Notes: a model not told the origin generated them from the sequence alone. Positions 13,001 to 26,057 are shown, numbered from the stretch's first letter. The stretch: DNA of 64,000 nucleotides from Rotaria socialis (GCA_905331475.1 CAJNYU010000644.1:64139-128138), one strand, 5' to 3'. Numbers and translations are program-made.

Positions 13001-13897
13001 AAAATACTAAGAAAGAAAACTATCAGATTATCTGAAGAAGATATATAGACATATGAATAATTCATGTCTCTTGAATGTTTAATAAAATTTCTAAATACTC
13101 ATTTAGTATGTTATTTCACGTATATTAGTTACTTATTAGACATCATATACGTATCAAATGAACTCTTGAAATGTTATCAAATATTTAAGTGCAATTTTTC
13201 GTTTGGCTAGCTTTCTGAAGGTGAATTTATTAAAACAATAAGTTCCATCATCAGTGTATTGCTTTTTTAGGAACTCAATAACTGGATTTCATTAAAAAAT
13301 CATAGGCCATATTTATATTAGATACCCAACGAAGTGAATCATAAGTATTCATATGTGCATATTCTTTTTTCTTTATATTCAGAAGATTTTGAGGAATTAC
13401 GAATGGAGTGCGTATATGTGACTGAATATATTCTTTTATGTCAAATTCATCGAATTGTGGTTTGCTTTTACGCATCCTATCGTATGACTGTACAATTAAT
13501 TATCAAAATGTCTATTGAATGACCGGTTGTTTTCTTTTATTTGAGGTGTGACTTTGCATACAAACGTTTGAAGACCTCACAAATCTTTCCTACGATGATT
13601 ATTGAAATTCGTATGATTTCTTCTCTCCAAAAATAGACTTTATTAATATGTATATAAAATAACATAGAAACTTAGTGTACATGTGATTCGTAAAAATCAA
13701 TCCCTAGTATTCTATACAATGGTCTCAAGAACACATAAATACACTTTACATTTTCATTGAAAGTCTTTTGATATTTATTCAAGATAAAAGTATAGCTATA
13801 AAATATTCTATGAGGTTAGAAAAAAAGTAGCTGATACGCGACGTTATTCTAATTCTAAATAACCATTTGATACTGAAGACGTTATAGTCGATATTTA
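7006..13897. other. 6.9 kb gene-poor AT-rich region
   Basis: No intact gene. Scattered coding-like scraps suggest eroded genes. One at 7570-7651 (ATG frame ending in a GTAAGT donor, with HRTLFHVAMNYNLLPLN) is faintly ankyrin-like. One at 9299-9373 contains RNYGLLPDEYVRDQLGIAYK. One at about 10700-10890 is a hydrophobic segment followed by a Lys/Glu-rich tail. One at 11209-11337 is Cys-containing (ENCTVSTTSDSNGCKATKTK). One at 12718-12851 is a Ser-rich tail (RRKETCQTSNVDYSSRSNPR). None can be joined into a gene by eye. The 3' UTR of the intermediate filament gene probably occupies the last 250 bases. Confidence 0.35.
12531..12558. repeat. TA microsatellite
   Basis: An uninterrupted TA run with one AAA break. 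Confidence 0.85.
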
Positions 13898-15894
13898 TCA
13901 GATATCATTGCTTGCGACTGCAATCGACTGTGTAAACATTGCTTTTTCTTCGCCGTGTTGGTTAAACAGAAAAGTTTCTGTCGAGTTTCCACTTCCTAAG
14001 TAACAGTGATTTTAGATTTATATAAGCTAGATAGTAGTACAAAATTACATACCCCACGTGGTAATTTCTTTATTTATCAGTTCTTGACGTGTCGGCGAAG
14101 TGCCAGCACGATTTTTAGTTGATGACTTGGCAATAGCAGCGCCTTGCTTCGAAAAAATTCTCAATTCACAAGTTGACTGAAGTCGAACTCCATCGGGCAC
14201 TGTATATCGGAGTTCTACCTTGCCGTCGATACGTCTTTTGAGCACCCATTTCGACAGCTCTATGACTTTATCTGGTGAATGATTCATCAAACTGATATAT
14301 GCTCCATCGGGTGGGCATTCTCCTGAAACAAACAACAAATTTACTTTTTCTATTCCTATGAGCATTCTCACTTCTTATACTCACGAATGCCAACAGATCC
14401 TTTCTTTTGACTTTTCACAATGAATCTTCTTGTCAAAGTGCCAGTCGTCGTTGGAGGAGAAGGTTCATGTACTGTATACTCGTAAACGCCATAGCTATCC
14501 AATAGATGACGATAAACGATGATTTCACCTTCCAAATTTATTTTTCTAAAATAAATGAGTAAGATTATTTGTGAACTTTTCTTGAGACCTGTAGGAAGCT
14601 CTCTTACTTTCGTCGCATTTCTTCAATATCACAGGCCACTTGCATGACATTGTCTTGGAAGTTTTCTAAATCTTTCGCTAGAAATTCCAATCGTTCGCCA
14701 TTCTGTTGTTGAATTGAATGATATTCAGATTCAATTTTGGCTTGATAATTAACCGGCATACTTATAAAGAACAAATTATGATGGTGACTTACCATATGTG
14801 GCTTCTAATTTCATGTAATTTTCTTTCTCATAAGAATAAATCTTGTGTACTTTTTCGTATTCGACTTGTAGTGTTTGTTGACTCAATGTGTACGTCTCGA
14901 CGTCAGTTGATTGATAATGCGATGCTTGCTCCACTTCTATTTGTAATTCTTCCAACTGTGTTTTGTAATATCCTGCCATTTCTCGATTAAATGTACCATA
15001 TAATTGTTCAAAATCACGACGAATACTTTTAACCACCTTGTCTAATTCCGATGTCCAGAATTGCTTAACATCAATCGTACCGCCTGCAGTCGATGTGTAT
15101 CCCCTTCATTATAGAAAGAGAGAGAGAGACAAGAAGTTCTCAGATTCATGAATTAAACGCAACTAAAATTTTACTAACCGTGTTGAATGTGAACGTAAAT
15201 TCTTGTAAAACGCCACCTGATTCTTCAGCATTTGCATATTCAATGCCCATTCTTTACTTTGTTTCTTCATGCGAGACCAATCTTGTGTTAGTCTCAAATA
15301 TTTTTGAGAGGCATCATTACGTGCGGCAGAAAAACTTTCTACTTCTCGTCCTAGATCCGAATTCGATGCACGTAAACTATTTAAAGCCAATGCCGTTTGA
15401 TTACATTCTTGTTCTAGTTTTGAGCGTCGATCATCTTTCCATTGCTGTTCAACTTCGATTAATTGCTGATAGATTGCCGTTTGTAATTGATACATTTCGA
15501 CTTCGAGTCCAAAATCAATACTTCCATGGCTTACCGCAATAAGATCAGACTGTAGATGTAAATACCGCTCGTTCCATTCAATATCTGCGCCGTTGAGATC
15601 AGGTGTGGGCCGTCGAGTACTAATAATTTGTGCATTATACTTTGCATTTTGTGCTTCCAATTGTTGTACACGATCAACAAAATGGCGAAGTCGTTCATTT
15701 AATTCATTCAGCGCATGTCTATCATGTTGATACTGTGTCTGAAAATCGTTTTGAAGCTGCCGGAGATTTACGATCAATGATGAAGTGTAGGAAGGAGCTG
15801 GATCTAATTGCACATCTCGGCGCTGATATGTCACAACGGTATTATCGTTCTTGTTGTTTTCGTCCATGATGACGGTACGTGAATCAGACGACAC
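13898..15894 (-). CDS. Cytoplasmic intermediate filament protein with lamin-tail domain
   Basis: Six exons join in one frame to 562 residues: 15894-15179, 15103-14793, 14740-14608, 14545-14385, 14322-14053, 13995-13898. Introns are 52-75 bp, all GT...AG. A short Ser/Asp/Asn head leads into the coil 1A signature (LNERLRHFVDRVQQLEAQN, about residues 65-83), then heptad-rich rod sequence. The end-of-rod helix termination region is NLEGEIIVYRHLLD, equivalent to the LLDVKLALE...YRKLLEGE motif. The tail has a lamin-tail Ig fold: GECPPDGAYISLMNHSPDKV ... ELSKWVLKRR ... LRIFSKQGAAI ... EITTWG. The protein ends ASNDI with no CaaX box, so it is a cytoplasmic filament of the protostome type rather than a lamin. 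The final exon is inferred from a GTATGT donor right after TWG. Reading through gives a stop two codons later, as in an unspliced frame. A minus-strand AATAAA signal lies near 13638-13645. Confidence 0.9.
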
Positions 15895-18800
15895 TTTCTA
15901 CAAAAAAAAAGCATTCATCGTCAGGCGACTGTGGCTTTTATACGTGTTTTTCGTGGTTAATTGCCTCTTTTTACTGTACTGAAGGACGAAGCAAAGATTT
16001 GATTTCATGTTTGTTTCGTTTCTCTTCTTTCTGTATTTACAAATGAAGAACTAACTACATACCGATCTAAATTTCAAATATGCTGCGTCTGTTCTCTTTC
16101 GTATTCACTACATACTTTAACATCGTCTCTCTTTCTCTCTACGTCGAATATACCGGACAAATATTGATATATTATTGATACTATTCTCGAGTGTTTGCTA
16201 TTCTGTTCGAAGTGAATCGGACGAAGAGATCAATGACCTTGAATAAAATTATGTATTTTCGTTGATATGTGTATCACATCCAAGAGCTCATAACTGAAAT
16301 AAAAATGGCAGTCTTTAAATATAAAAACTAGAATCAGCCAATGATCGAAGAGAACATTGTGTTGACTTTTACCAGGTAGCACAACCAAAAAATGAAACAA
16401 AGTGGAATAAGTGTATTTTCTTATTCTTATTAATGTAAATCATTGAAAAGAATGAAATTTGCACTCATCTCTAACTAACCAAGTTTACACTGACTGAAAG
16501 TCAGATGCACAATCTTCAGCTTATTTTTCGCTCTTAGTTATTCTTTATGAAGGTCACTTTTATCAAATTTCTTTGATTCGCTGCGGGAATTCTCTAAAAG
16601 TAGTTTACTTTGCTACATGGTCCAAACTTAATCTTTCATTACTACCCACACTTTAGTTCTTCATTGATGTTTGGAGACTCCATGCGGATCCATCCATCCA
16701 TAGTAATAGAGTAATAACTTTACACTAGTCACAATTTTGCTTTGTATGATATTAAGGTTTAGATTCCCTTTTTTACTATAAAGACAGATATTTCAATTCC
16801 AATGATGGCAATATAGCTATACAAAATATCGGCATAAAATCATTTCGAATATATTTTTTTCATAGCATAGGCGATACATGAAAACAAAATGTTAGCTTCG
16901 AACATTCCAGTCTAAAGTAGTAGATCAATGCGGATATGTTATAATATACATATCTAATCACCTATCAATAAACAAGAGAAGCATTATTTCTTTCAGTGTC
17001 TTTATTTTTGTCTTTCTCATTTTTATCTTTTCAAAACATATTGAAACTTCAGGGTATTTTTGTAAAATTTATTAAACATTACAACTTGAATGATGTCTAC
17101 TACTATTCCTATGCACAAGACTTGACATTTAGTACTTTATATTTCAGTCAAAACACCATTACCAACTACTTATATCGAAATATCAGAAAAGTAATCAAAA
17201 TTTGTCTGATCTGTAGTCAATTTAGTTATGAATGTTGGCATGATTGTGTAATGAAATGATTTTCACATGTAGAAATAAAACTTCACGACAAGAAATAAAA
17301 CAATTTCACATAAAGATGTAATGATTGACTGTGTAAATGTCTCATAACTAAAGATTTTCGAATGATGTAAAGATTCGCGTATTCCAAGGCTAAAGTAGCG
17401 CTTGGCTCATAACTCCTCTATTTATTATTCAAACAAATAAGTGTTTGTGTTTAGGATTTTGCCTGAAAAAAGTTTTATCTGTGATAAAATTTTCAGCTAC
17501 ACAGCTCGTAATTTCGATTCGTTTTGTTGTATTATCACAACTATTGAATGACAGTTCTTTTATGTGTCTATAGATAAATGTCTATCAAGATCTAATTATT
17601 AACTTTCGACCAATGTTCTCAACATTGCGACATGTTTTTCTCATGTAAATATGATTGATTCCCGTGGAATATGTTATCATGAATAATTCAATCAGCTTTA
17701 TAATATATGGCTGGATTAATCATTGTATTCATTTTTCTAAGTTTCTAACAGAAGTTTATCCAGAAAAACAACAACAGATTGACTATAGGATGTTGCATAC
17801 GAATGAATGAGCTGAATCTATGTATGATGTTTCAATCCTTCATTCGATCTCCTTCTCTTGATTCAATTCAATTTCAATGCAAAAAAAGACAACAAATACA
17901 ATATTCAGGACGTTTTACTTTATCTTATTAAGAATGAACCGATTGTTGACTAACTGCATATACTTTTACAAGCTCTTTTTCTTTTATTGATGCTTGTTCT
18001 CAAGAGTTATTATAGACAATAAATCGAAATTAAGATTATCATTGCCTAAACTTCAACTCTTTTTTTACGTCTAATACCCACTTAGTAGATATTGTCTATC
18101 AGCAATATTTCCAAAAGCTCATGATCAAAAAAAGAAAAAAACACGTCTATCACGTCGATTATACCATCAGATGGTAAAATGCTTCAATTTCATGAAAGCA
18201 CACTGTAAAAAGCCACACTTAATGACTGTATATGACGAATATTGATACTCAAAACATTAATTACTTTATATTGATTGTAGTATCATCAAGTTTTAGCCGA
18301 ATCTGATTTTTAATAAGGTGTCAACATTTATCTGAATCCATTTAGATGATAGGATAGAAGTATTCAGTTGGCAATACAAAGTTTACAGTTTTACATGATA
18401 CAAATTCATCCGTGTTTGAAACGGATTCCAACTTCAACAAGAGAACTGTACAAGTGACAAGAGAATCGGTACTCTAGTTTCTTACTCTCTAGAACTAGTT
18501 CGAGTGTCATCTGATGCATCAAGTACGAATAAACCGCACACTATGAGCTATCGAAATATTGGCATTATGGAACTATTTTACAGTTCCTAAACATAAATGA
18601 AAAACTAACATTATTAACTAAATTACTTTGACTTTGTGAATAAAGGTTGTCTTGAATCTGCTCAATCTTGTCAGTAACTTCAATTATAAAAGTATGCCTG
18701 TGCTAATGCTACATCTTTCGTGTTTTATTGAACTTAAAAAAATATTAGTACACATATCGAGGGGAATATTGGCAATTGAAAATGCTTCCAATGACTGAGT

Positions 18801-19712
18801 GTCCGTCTCATGACAGAAAACGTTGCATATCATTATTTAATTAATCCAATAGCTATTAACAGAGGGCATATTATTTTAATTTTTATAGTAAAGATGCTTA
18901 AAACTCACTGAATATTTTCACTACATCCACTTTCAATCCTATATTATTAAACAAAAAACCCATTGCATTATAAAAATGACTATAGAAAAGCAACAGTATT
19001 TGATGGACGGTTTGCTAAAACAGAATTTCAGATAAATGCAGTGACTTAAAATGATTTAGTTCAGCTTTGCTGAAGGTAACCTATTTGATACCTAGAATTG
19101 ATGTGCGATTATTAATGATGTATAAAGTGATATTGATGTTGTTTTTGTTATTTTTACCTTTACCTATAACTGTCACGTTTTCATGACACAGAACATGATT
19201 AGGAAGAGTACCAGAAATGTACGAAAATATGCTTCTCTTTGAATAGATATGTGAAAAGTATTATTATTTGCAGCTAGAAATAAATGCAAATCGTCCGCTT
19301 TACTTATCTACTTGAAATTCGCTAGTAGATACATGTTTACTATAAAAAATCTGTATTCATTCTAGAATTTTGTTTTATTTTATATATGATTACCATGATG
19401 GTACAAGTTTTTTATATAGATTTTCCTCTACTATGTGAGGTAAAGTGTTAAATATTTTAACGCTGAATAAACGCATAATTACCGGTCTCAGCGTGCTGCG
19501 CCACATTTTTTTTATTGTGCAACGAACTACAAGATTGAGGGTGATGATTGTCAAAGTATTTTTGGTTATAGATTTTTTCTCTTTTCTTTTCTTTTTGTCG
19601 TGCCTAAAATTTGCAAGCCATTAATCAAAACGTATTTTGTATTTATCGGTTCCCTATCGGCTCTATCGAGTAAGCAAACAAAAGAATATAAAGCATTAAC
19701 AAATAAACGATC
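15895..19712. other. 3.8 kb AT-rich intergenic region
   Basis: The first few hundred bases should contain the promoter and 5' UTR of the intermediate filament gene, including pyrimidine-rich TCTCTCTTTCTCTCT around 16125-16140. No gene or repeat is visible beyond that. Open frames such as 16996-17259 look random. Confidence 0.4.
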
Positions 19713-20078
19713 ATGCATGATGGTAGAATAGTTGGTCTTGCTACTCCATGTCTCGTGCATGGTTGTACGATACGAAATGAATCTAGCACTAGTGTCTATG
19801 TACGATTATTATACCAACCAATCAAAAACCAGCAACAAGTATTTGAAAGGCGTACTGAATTTCAACTAGCAAAAGGTGGTGAAACACATATTAAAGAAGA
19901 AGAATTTGATAAAGGTTCATTTCAAATTCGTGAAACAATTCAAACGATTGAAGTAACTCGAGCAGATGGAAGAATACAGGAGATCAATGCACCGTTTGAC
20001 AAGGTCGACAGCATTGAACTCGATTGGCTTTTTATCATTGATCATGCAAATATTCGATCGGTCAAACAAAACAGTTGA
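19713..20078 (+). CDS. Small single-exon protein of unknown function
   Basis: A 121-residue frame from ATGCATGATGG. The composition is that of a real soluble protein: alternating hydrophobic/polar stretches (SSTSVYVRLLYQPI, SFQIRETIQTIEVTRADGRI, SIELDWLFIIDHANI) suggest a beta-rich domain, with charged loops between. There is no signal peptide and no membrane segment, with only two cysteines (both within PCLVHGC). A polyadenylation signal AATAAA lies about 120 bases after the stop, near 20196-20201. I do not recognise the family. A fragment of a longer gene is possible, but no upstream exon is obvious. Confidence 0.55.
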   Translation: MHDGRIVGLATPCLVHGCTIRNESSTSVYVRLLYQPIKNQQQVFERRTEFQLAKGGETHIKEEEFDKGSFQIRETIQTIEVTRADGRIQEINAPFDKVDSIELDWLFIIDHANIRSVKQNS

Positions 20079-21639
20079 GAATATTGTTTCCAATGAGTAT
20101 ATTAACACTGGAATATTCAGTCTATGTTATACCATAACACCTATATAATACTATGATGTCATTCTTTTTAATTGTAGAAATATAGTTTTGTTTCAATAAA
20201 CTACTCGTGTACTTTGAATAGCTTTATTTAAATACCAGAATTTCGAAGTTAGCTTAATATCTTTAGTAGAATGTATCAATACTACTTAGAAACTAACGTA
20301 CTAAAAAAACCTAGGGAATCAATGGCTTAAAAACACAGTAGATTAATCAAAATGATAAAAATGTTTAAAAAAAAGAAACCAAAGAAGAGAAGCAATGTGT
20401 TTATGCTGATTTTTATGAAGCTTCTAACATTTATATTCGTTTTTTTTTCTTTTCTTCTCATTTACTTTATTCTATATTAATATTTATCGTCATGCAATTA
20501 GTATGTTTATTTTCCTACGTGCTCTAGAGAAAAATACATACTGTACTTTTGAAAACTTTCTTTGAATTACATATTTTTATGTTTAAAGGAAGATTGTGTA
20601 CTGCCAGAATGGAAATCTCTTTGAAAAGAGTAGAATCTATAATTTCTAGCAGTAGTAAAACACTTTTGCCTGCCATACATAAAAATCTAAAATAACAGTA
20701 GAGACTATATTGTTGAATTTGAAATTATCTCATTGAACTTCTCACACTCACGCGTGACTTAATATAGCAGTACTTGTGTGTGTGTGCTCAAGCTATGAAC
20801 AGACCAAAAATGAAATGGGATATTATGAAAATACCAACCTCTATCATAAGACTGATTCTTACTTCTTTCATCATGAATTACTGTAGCATTGAATTTCATT
20901 ACACTATCCTTCAAATAGAGTTGATTAGGAGAGTTTTGGTATTCACACACTTACCATATTTGATAAAACTTGATTTGCACGCAAACACACATTTATTTTT
21001 ATAAGATTTATAGCGGAACTAAATAAGAACCATACAAACATATAGACTTGATAGTTCTGCGTCAAGTCACTACAACACACTCACATTTACACACGAACCC
21101 GAGGGGAGAAAAGCGGATCGCGGGATTATGGGATCTTCTGGATTATATGGATCGCCACCATATCCCGGCTACGAGAATATCATGAAAATAGAAAAGATCT
21201 GAAAGTGAAATGACGTATTCACGAATCCGAGTTTTTTTCTTGAATAAAAACGGTGATGTAAAAATTACCGAGTACCACAGGTAATATGTCGTGCAGAAGT
21301 TATTGTAAATGATTTAACAAACATTAAACATTAGAAAATCAATGGATTTTCCGTAATAATAAAGCTAATAATTATTTTCTAGTTTAATAGTAGATCGAGT
21401 AATATTTATTGATAAATATTTTCAAAAAAGTACAAATCATTTACAAAGAATAAAATATACTTTGTATGATTCTTGTACGTTTTTAGTCTGATATAGACAA
21501 CGGAACAAGTGATCAGCTTTGTAAAATATCAACAAAACTATCAGAAGATACAAATATGTGTCGAGCTTCTGTTGCTACCATATGTGTTTTTTAATTCATC
21601 ATATTTTGACTATAAATAAAAAAAAATTGTACATCAGAA
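20079..21639. other. 1.5 kb AT-rich intergenic region
   Basis: Holds the 3' UTR of the small gene (AATAAA near 20196). At 21095-21170 there is a GC-richer patch, GAACCCGAGGGGAG ... GGGATTATGGGATC ... ATATCCCGG, which may be a scrap of a GGATC-rich element like the one at 29.3-30.3 kb. No gene seen. Confidence 0.35.
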
Positions 21640-23507
21640 GATACGTCGATTAAATATGATGTTCTAATCAATGAGCTATTTGACATAATTAGAATTGTTC
21701 ATTCAAATATCGGTCATCGCGGTATCAAAAATATTTTAAAAGAAATTAAGAAAAAATGTGCTAATGTTACAGAAAAACAAGTTAAATTATTCATTTCTGA
21801 ATATCATAAATGTAAAGTTAAACGTGCGAAACCAAAAAAAACCATATAGCTCAGTAGTACATTCAATTATCTCAAATAACTTCAATTCACGTGGTCAAGT
21901 AGATTTAATTGATATGTAATCCTGTTCTGATCGTTAATTTATATTTATATTAAATTACCAAGACCATTTTACCACGTTTTGTATTTTAAGATCGATGAAG
22001 ACAAAAATAGCAGCAAAATTTGCTTATCATCTATTTGATATATTTACTACATTAGGTGCTCCTGCTATTTTACAAAGTGATAACGGGCGTGAATTAGTCG
22101 CAAAAGATTATCGAGCAATTAGCATTAATACGGAAAGATGTTAAAATTGTGCACGGAGAACCTCGTCGCCCACGATCTCAAGGATCTGTCTAAAGATGCA
22201 ATCAGGACACGCAAAAGTTACTAGGTATGCCATTCCAACGGAAGTTGTTGTTTTATGTCTTGTTTGTTACTTAGGAACATTGATTCGTGAAAAAATTGCA
22301 CAAAATGGACCTGAAGCTTGCGCTTGGTACAATTTCAAAGAACTCTCGTTTTCATCGAGTATTAAAACATAGTTCATATTCAGCTTTACTCGACAGCTAA
22401 CCAAAACCAGGATTATATTGCCAACATCGTTACATCCCAGAACAATCATTCGGACCGCCGGAACAGTCATCTTAACAGGCCTGAAACGGTCATAAAATGG
22501 TACAATAAGGGGTTAATTTTCACCTTATTTCGCCGTAATTCGCCAGCTCGTTTTACGGACCGTTTTTTCCGCTAGAAAATGGCCATCGTTTTTAACAGTA
22601 TATTCGTCGTTTTGCGAGCTGACGAAAAACGGCGCCGTTTTTCAACGTTTTATACCGTTTTTACGTCTTTTACGGCCATTTACGCACCGTTTTCTTGGAC
22701 CTGGGATATGCTTCTATTTTTAATAATATCACACCAGAAGGAGAATCAAGAGGGAAACTGGGTACACCAATAGCTGGTACAGTGGAGATTAATCAATGTA
22801 CAAGTGATCGTGAAACAGAAGATGAATTTGATGTTATTGATGGATTGTTAAATAAGAAATTGAATGTTAATATTGGATTAGCAGATGTTGGTGAATTGAA
22901 TGTGACTGAGAAATCGACAGATAATATTGATTTAAACATTATTATACAAGATGAAAAAAATTCTGAGTCACGTATCAATCGAATTAAAAGAACTAATGAT
23001 ATTTGTGAAACTGTACAAGAAGGTCAAAAACGACAAGCTCATGAACTTTTACAGAATACAACAAAGCCACAAAAGTTAGCTAATTTGAGTGTTTGTGACA
23101 ACGTTGTAAGTAATATTTATTCAAATATTGTTCATCCAACAACAAAACTGTTTATTTAGTTTGTTCCAGTGCCGCAGATGTTGATCGTGGTCCAACCGAT
23201 GCACGTAATGTGCTCGTCGTTTTTGTTGAAATTAAACATGAAAAATTCAAATTAGGTACAGAACAACGTGTACCTTTTTGTCTACTATGATTTCCATCAA
23301 ATGACAAAAGCATCTGGAACGTCGACATCATTAATTGAAAATATTGAGCAAGATGTTCAAAAATCATTAAGAGAAATAGTGAAGGTTCAGAGAGTTACTG
23401 GCGGACAAGGATTCTTGAAATGTTCATGTAAAAGTGGTTGTAAAATTAGCAGATACAAGTGCAAGCAAACTAAAGTATATGCAGCGCACAATGCCACAAT
23501 TCATTAA
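21640..23507 (+). pseudogene. Decayed DDE-integrase transposon gene (KRBA2/SCAND3-like or Ty3/gypsy-type integrase)
   Basis: Successive pieces in different frames follow the order of a retroviral-type integrase protein. First is a zinc-binding module (HSNIGHRGIKNILKEIKKK ... EYHKCK, with one of the two zinc cysteines read as Tyr), ending at a TAG near 21847. Then comes the start of the catalytic core (RGQVDLIDM), then FTTLGAPAILQSDNGREL with the second catalytic Asp. Next is HGEPRRPRSQGSV followed by a TAA exactly where the catalytic Glu is expected (22192-22194), then a C-terminal core piece (FHRVLKHSSYSALL). After the nested element at 22484-22693 an acidic linker frame follows (22695-23159). 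Then come a PDVDRG..DARN-type segment and a Cys-rich end (GGQGFLKCSCKSGCKI) that has lost later cysteines. Domain order matches KRBA2/SCAND3-type integrases. There are multiple stops and frameshifts, so it is inactive. Confidence 0.75.
22484..22693. mobile_element. Short CGTTTT-motif inverted-repeat element nested in the integrase pseudogene
   Basis: Left end AAACGGTCATAAAATGG is matched inversely by the right end (minus strand AAAACGGTGCGTAAATGG). The interior is a dense array of CGTTTT/ACGG variants on both strands (ACGGACCGTTTTTTCCG, GACGAAAAACGGCGCCG, TATACCGTTTTTACG). It interrupts the order of integrase domains, so it probably inserted there. Direct repeats at the edges are weak (GGCCTG / GACCTG). 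Ends are approximate. Confidence 0.5.
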
Positions 23508-23653
23508 TATGTGGTAATAAATAGCGTACTACAAAGAAAATATGCACATTATTTGCATTTTGTTATATTCTTCCTCGTCTGATATCTTGCATATGTTTTT
23601 AGTGAATAAACTAAACTTATAAAACATTCTTTTATTTTTCAAGCGCGAAAGAT

Positions 23654-26057
23654 TCAAATCATGTTAAAAATACAAATAATTGAAATTGAGTCGGCCTTAT
23701 CATCCCAGCGGCCGCAAACTTGTAGATCACCTTGAACGAATATTTTTTTCTTCAATACGCCATTCTTGTATTCATCTTTGTGTGGTACCATATACTCGTC
23801 ACCATTGCGAATTTTGATCACATTAGCATTTGGTATTATCATATGAATCAAAACTTGTTCATTCTCACATACAAGACGTTGAAAAGGCTCAATTAAAATA
23901 CAGCGATGTTCTGTAAAAGTTGCGTATGTAATTGGAAACATGAATGCATCATCTATGTTTGATACACGTAAACGCATATTGATCGCTTCGAAATATGTGG
24001 TTTCCTCATTTGTTTTTGCAAAGATAGCTATTTCGTAGAGGCCATCGAGTGGTGGTGCAATGTAGCAATTGTAAATATCGGCTTTGTTCTGATCTCGTTG
24101 GCATAATGTATGTAAACTGCGCGGATATTCAACGTCTCCAACTTTCAATGCAGCAAATAGATCAATATGTGCCGGTGCTTGAATTGCGATTTTAAATATA
24201 TTTTGATTTGTCTCATTTAAACCTTGCTTTGGTGATAGCAAAGTTAAACCAAGTTGATGATAAGTAGACTTCATTACTGGCAAACTAATAAATTCTTCTT
24301 TGGTAATTTCCGGTTCGAGTAATTGATATCCATTGACATAATGTGTATAGATAAATTCTTCAGGCGATGTAAGAAAGTAGAAGTCTTCGAGTTTATTCTT
24401 ATTATCTCTACCTCCTGCACCCCATGTTGGATCTATTAGATAAGTGTACTGATCCAGTACAATACTATTCCAGGCATGAAGAGATTGCTGGAGTTCTGCA
24501 CGTGATTTAACAAAAGTTTGTTTTGCATTGCCTGATATTTCAGAGCATTCAATTCCTAAGAGTGAGCAACACTCGTGATAGAGACTAACAAAGCCTCGGC
24601 AGACGCCTTGTCTTGTGCGAAATACAGTATCAGCAGAATTATTATTGCAATATGGTTTATATTGAATATTTTGACCTACCCAACAGAAAAGTAACCACGC
24701 ACATTCTAAATCATTAGTTCCGCATTTTTTGATTGCAACAGCAAGGTCAGCTATGGATTGTATCGTTGTCCATTGTTTCACAACATCACGTAATCGCTTG
24801 TTGGACACAACGGCTTCACGTTTTTGTCGAAAGTTAGCATCTATACGTGTCTTTTTAGTATCAGCAGCAATTTTAATCTCTCGATTGTTAATGATAACAA
24901 TTGGCTTTCGCTGCCGTATTCCTTTCGTCGTCGTAGTAGTAGTTGAAGGAAGAGAAGGAGCAAGTGTTGAATTTTGTTGATGCTTGAGAGCATCAGCCAC
25001 AGTTTGTTTGATGACATCTCGTACCAGTGCAGATTGTTGTTGTACGACTGCATCGACTAGCGCTTGTTTTAGATCAATAAATAAACCTTTTAATTCAGTC
25101 GATTCATCACTTTTCTTCGTAACATGCTTCTGTATTGTTTGTAAAAGAGTACCTTGCAATCGATCCATTGTATCAGCTTGCAAGAATGTTGCTTGATGAA
25201 TATCATTATTACCAAGAAGACTGTTGCGTAGTGTTTGTTCAGTTGTTTCAACTAGAGCTCTTTCAAACTGTTCATAATTCGATGAGCTTCTTGATGTTGT
25301 TGTTGATCTCGTGGAATTAATCAGCGAAGAATCTCGGTGGTCATCCGTCTCAAATGGTACTAATGGCGATGGTGTTCGTTTACTGTGTCGATGATGCTTT
25401 TCGCGTTGATTATCAACTATGGTTGTTGTCTCTACAGAGTCTTCGTCGTCTTTTGCACGTAAACCACTGGTTTGCGGCTTTTGGCTATCGATCACGGTCC
25501 CTTTACCATGGCGATTCGGCCTTGATGGAACTGGTGTCGTTCTAGAAGAACTGATGTCACTATTTTGTTTAGATTGTCCTACTGCTTGACATAAATCGTC
25601 GATTTCATTGAACACACCTTTTACTTTCATATATGCTTTTGCCCACTGTTCGTGATGCGCTCTATTGTGACAGAAAATAAAGATGGAATCTAGTTCAGTT
25701 GCATCATGAACAGCCGGTACTGTGTTTTTGCCCAGACCCCCAGAGACAATCAGAACAATTTTTCTATTGTTCATCTCATAGAGAAAGTTGACAAAAAGAT
25801 CGCTTTCAGAGAAGAAATCAATGGAAACAAACATATTTTGTAGATAATTGAATGCTTGGGGAAATTTTGTCTTGAGTTCGTGAACTTCATCAGCCAACCA
25901 GATCAAATGAAAGTTTTTGTTAGCAGTCTCTGCGCTCGTCGTACCAAAATTGGGCTCAGGTGCAAAAGCCGCGGCACCTTTCAACAGCAAAAGAAAATTT
26001 GTTTGTTATGCCTTTATAAGTGGAATAACTACCTGCTGTTAATTGTTTCTTACTCAT
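23654..26057 (-). CDS. Transglutaminase-like (kyphoscoliosis-peptidase type) protein with bdelloid-style N-terminal domain
   Basis: Two exons: 26057-26033 (MSKKQLTA, donor GTAGTT) and 25977-23654, giving 782 residues in frame. Residues ~28-140 form an alpha/beta domain (FHLIWLADEV ... FVNFLYEMNNRKIVLIVSGG ... ELDSIFIFCHNRAHHEQWAK ... KVKGVFNEIDDL). I recall this from bdelloid TPR/ADP-ribosyltransferase proteins. A Ser/Thr/basic-rich low-complexity linker and a Gln-rich helical stretch follow (~145-370). The transglutaminase core is at ~410-560, with a visible Cys-His-Asp triad: C468 in RQGVCRGFVSLYHECC, H509 in SLHAWNSIVLD, D524 in LIDPTWGAGG. The C-terminal ~200 residues look like the beta-sandwich repeats of KY-family proteins. 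Members are cytoskeleton-associated peptidase/transglutaminase-like proteins, and the enzymatic activity here is inferred. A minus-strand AATAAA lies near 23630. Confidence 0.85.

Noticed and set aside
15093-15542. 149-codon plus-strand frame
   Set aside because: Lies antisense to exons 1-2 of the intermediate filament gene and is a shadow of it.
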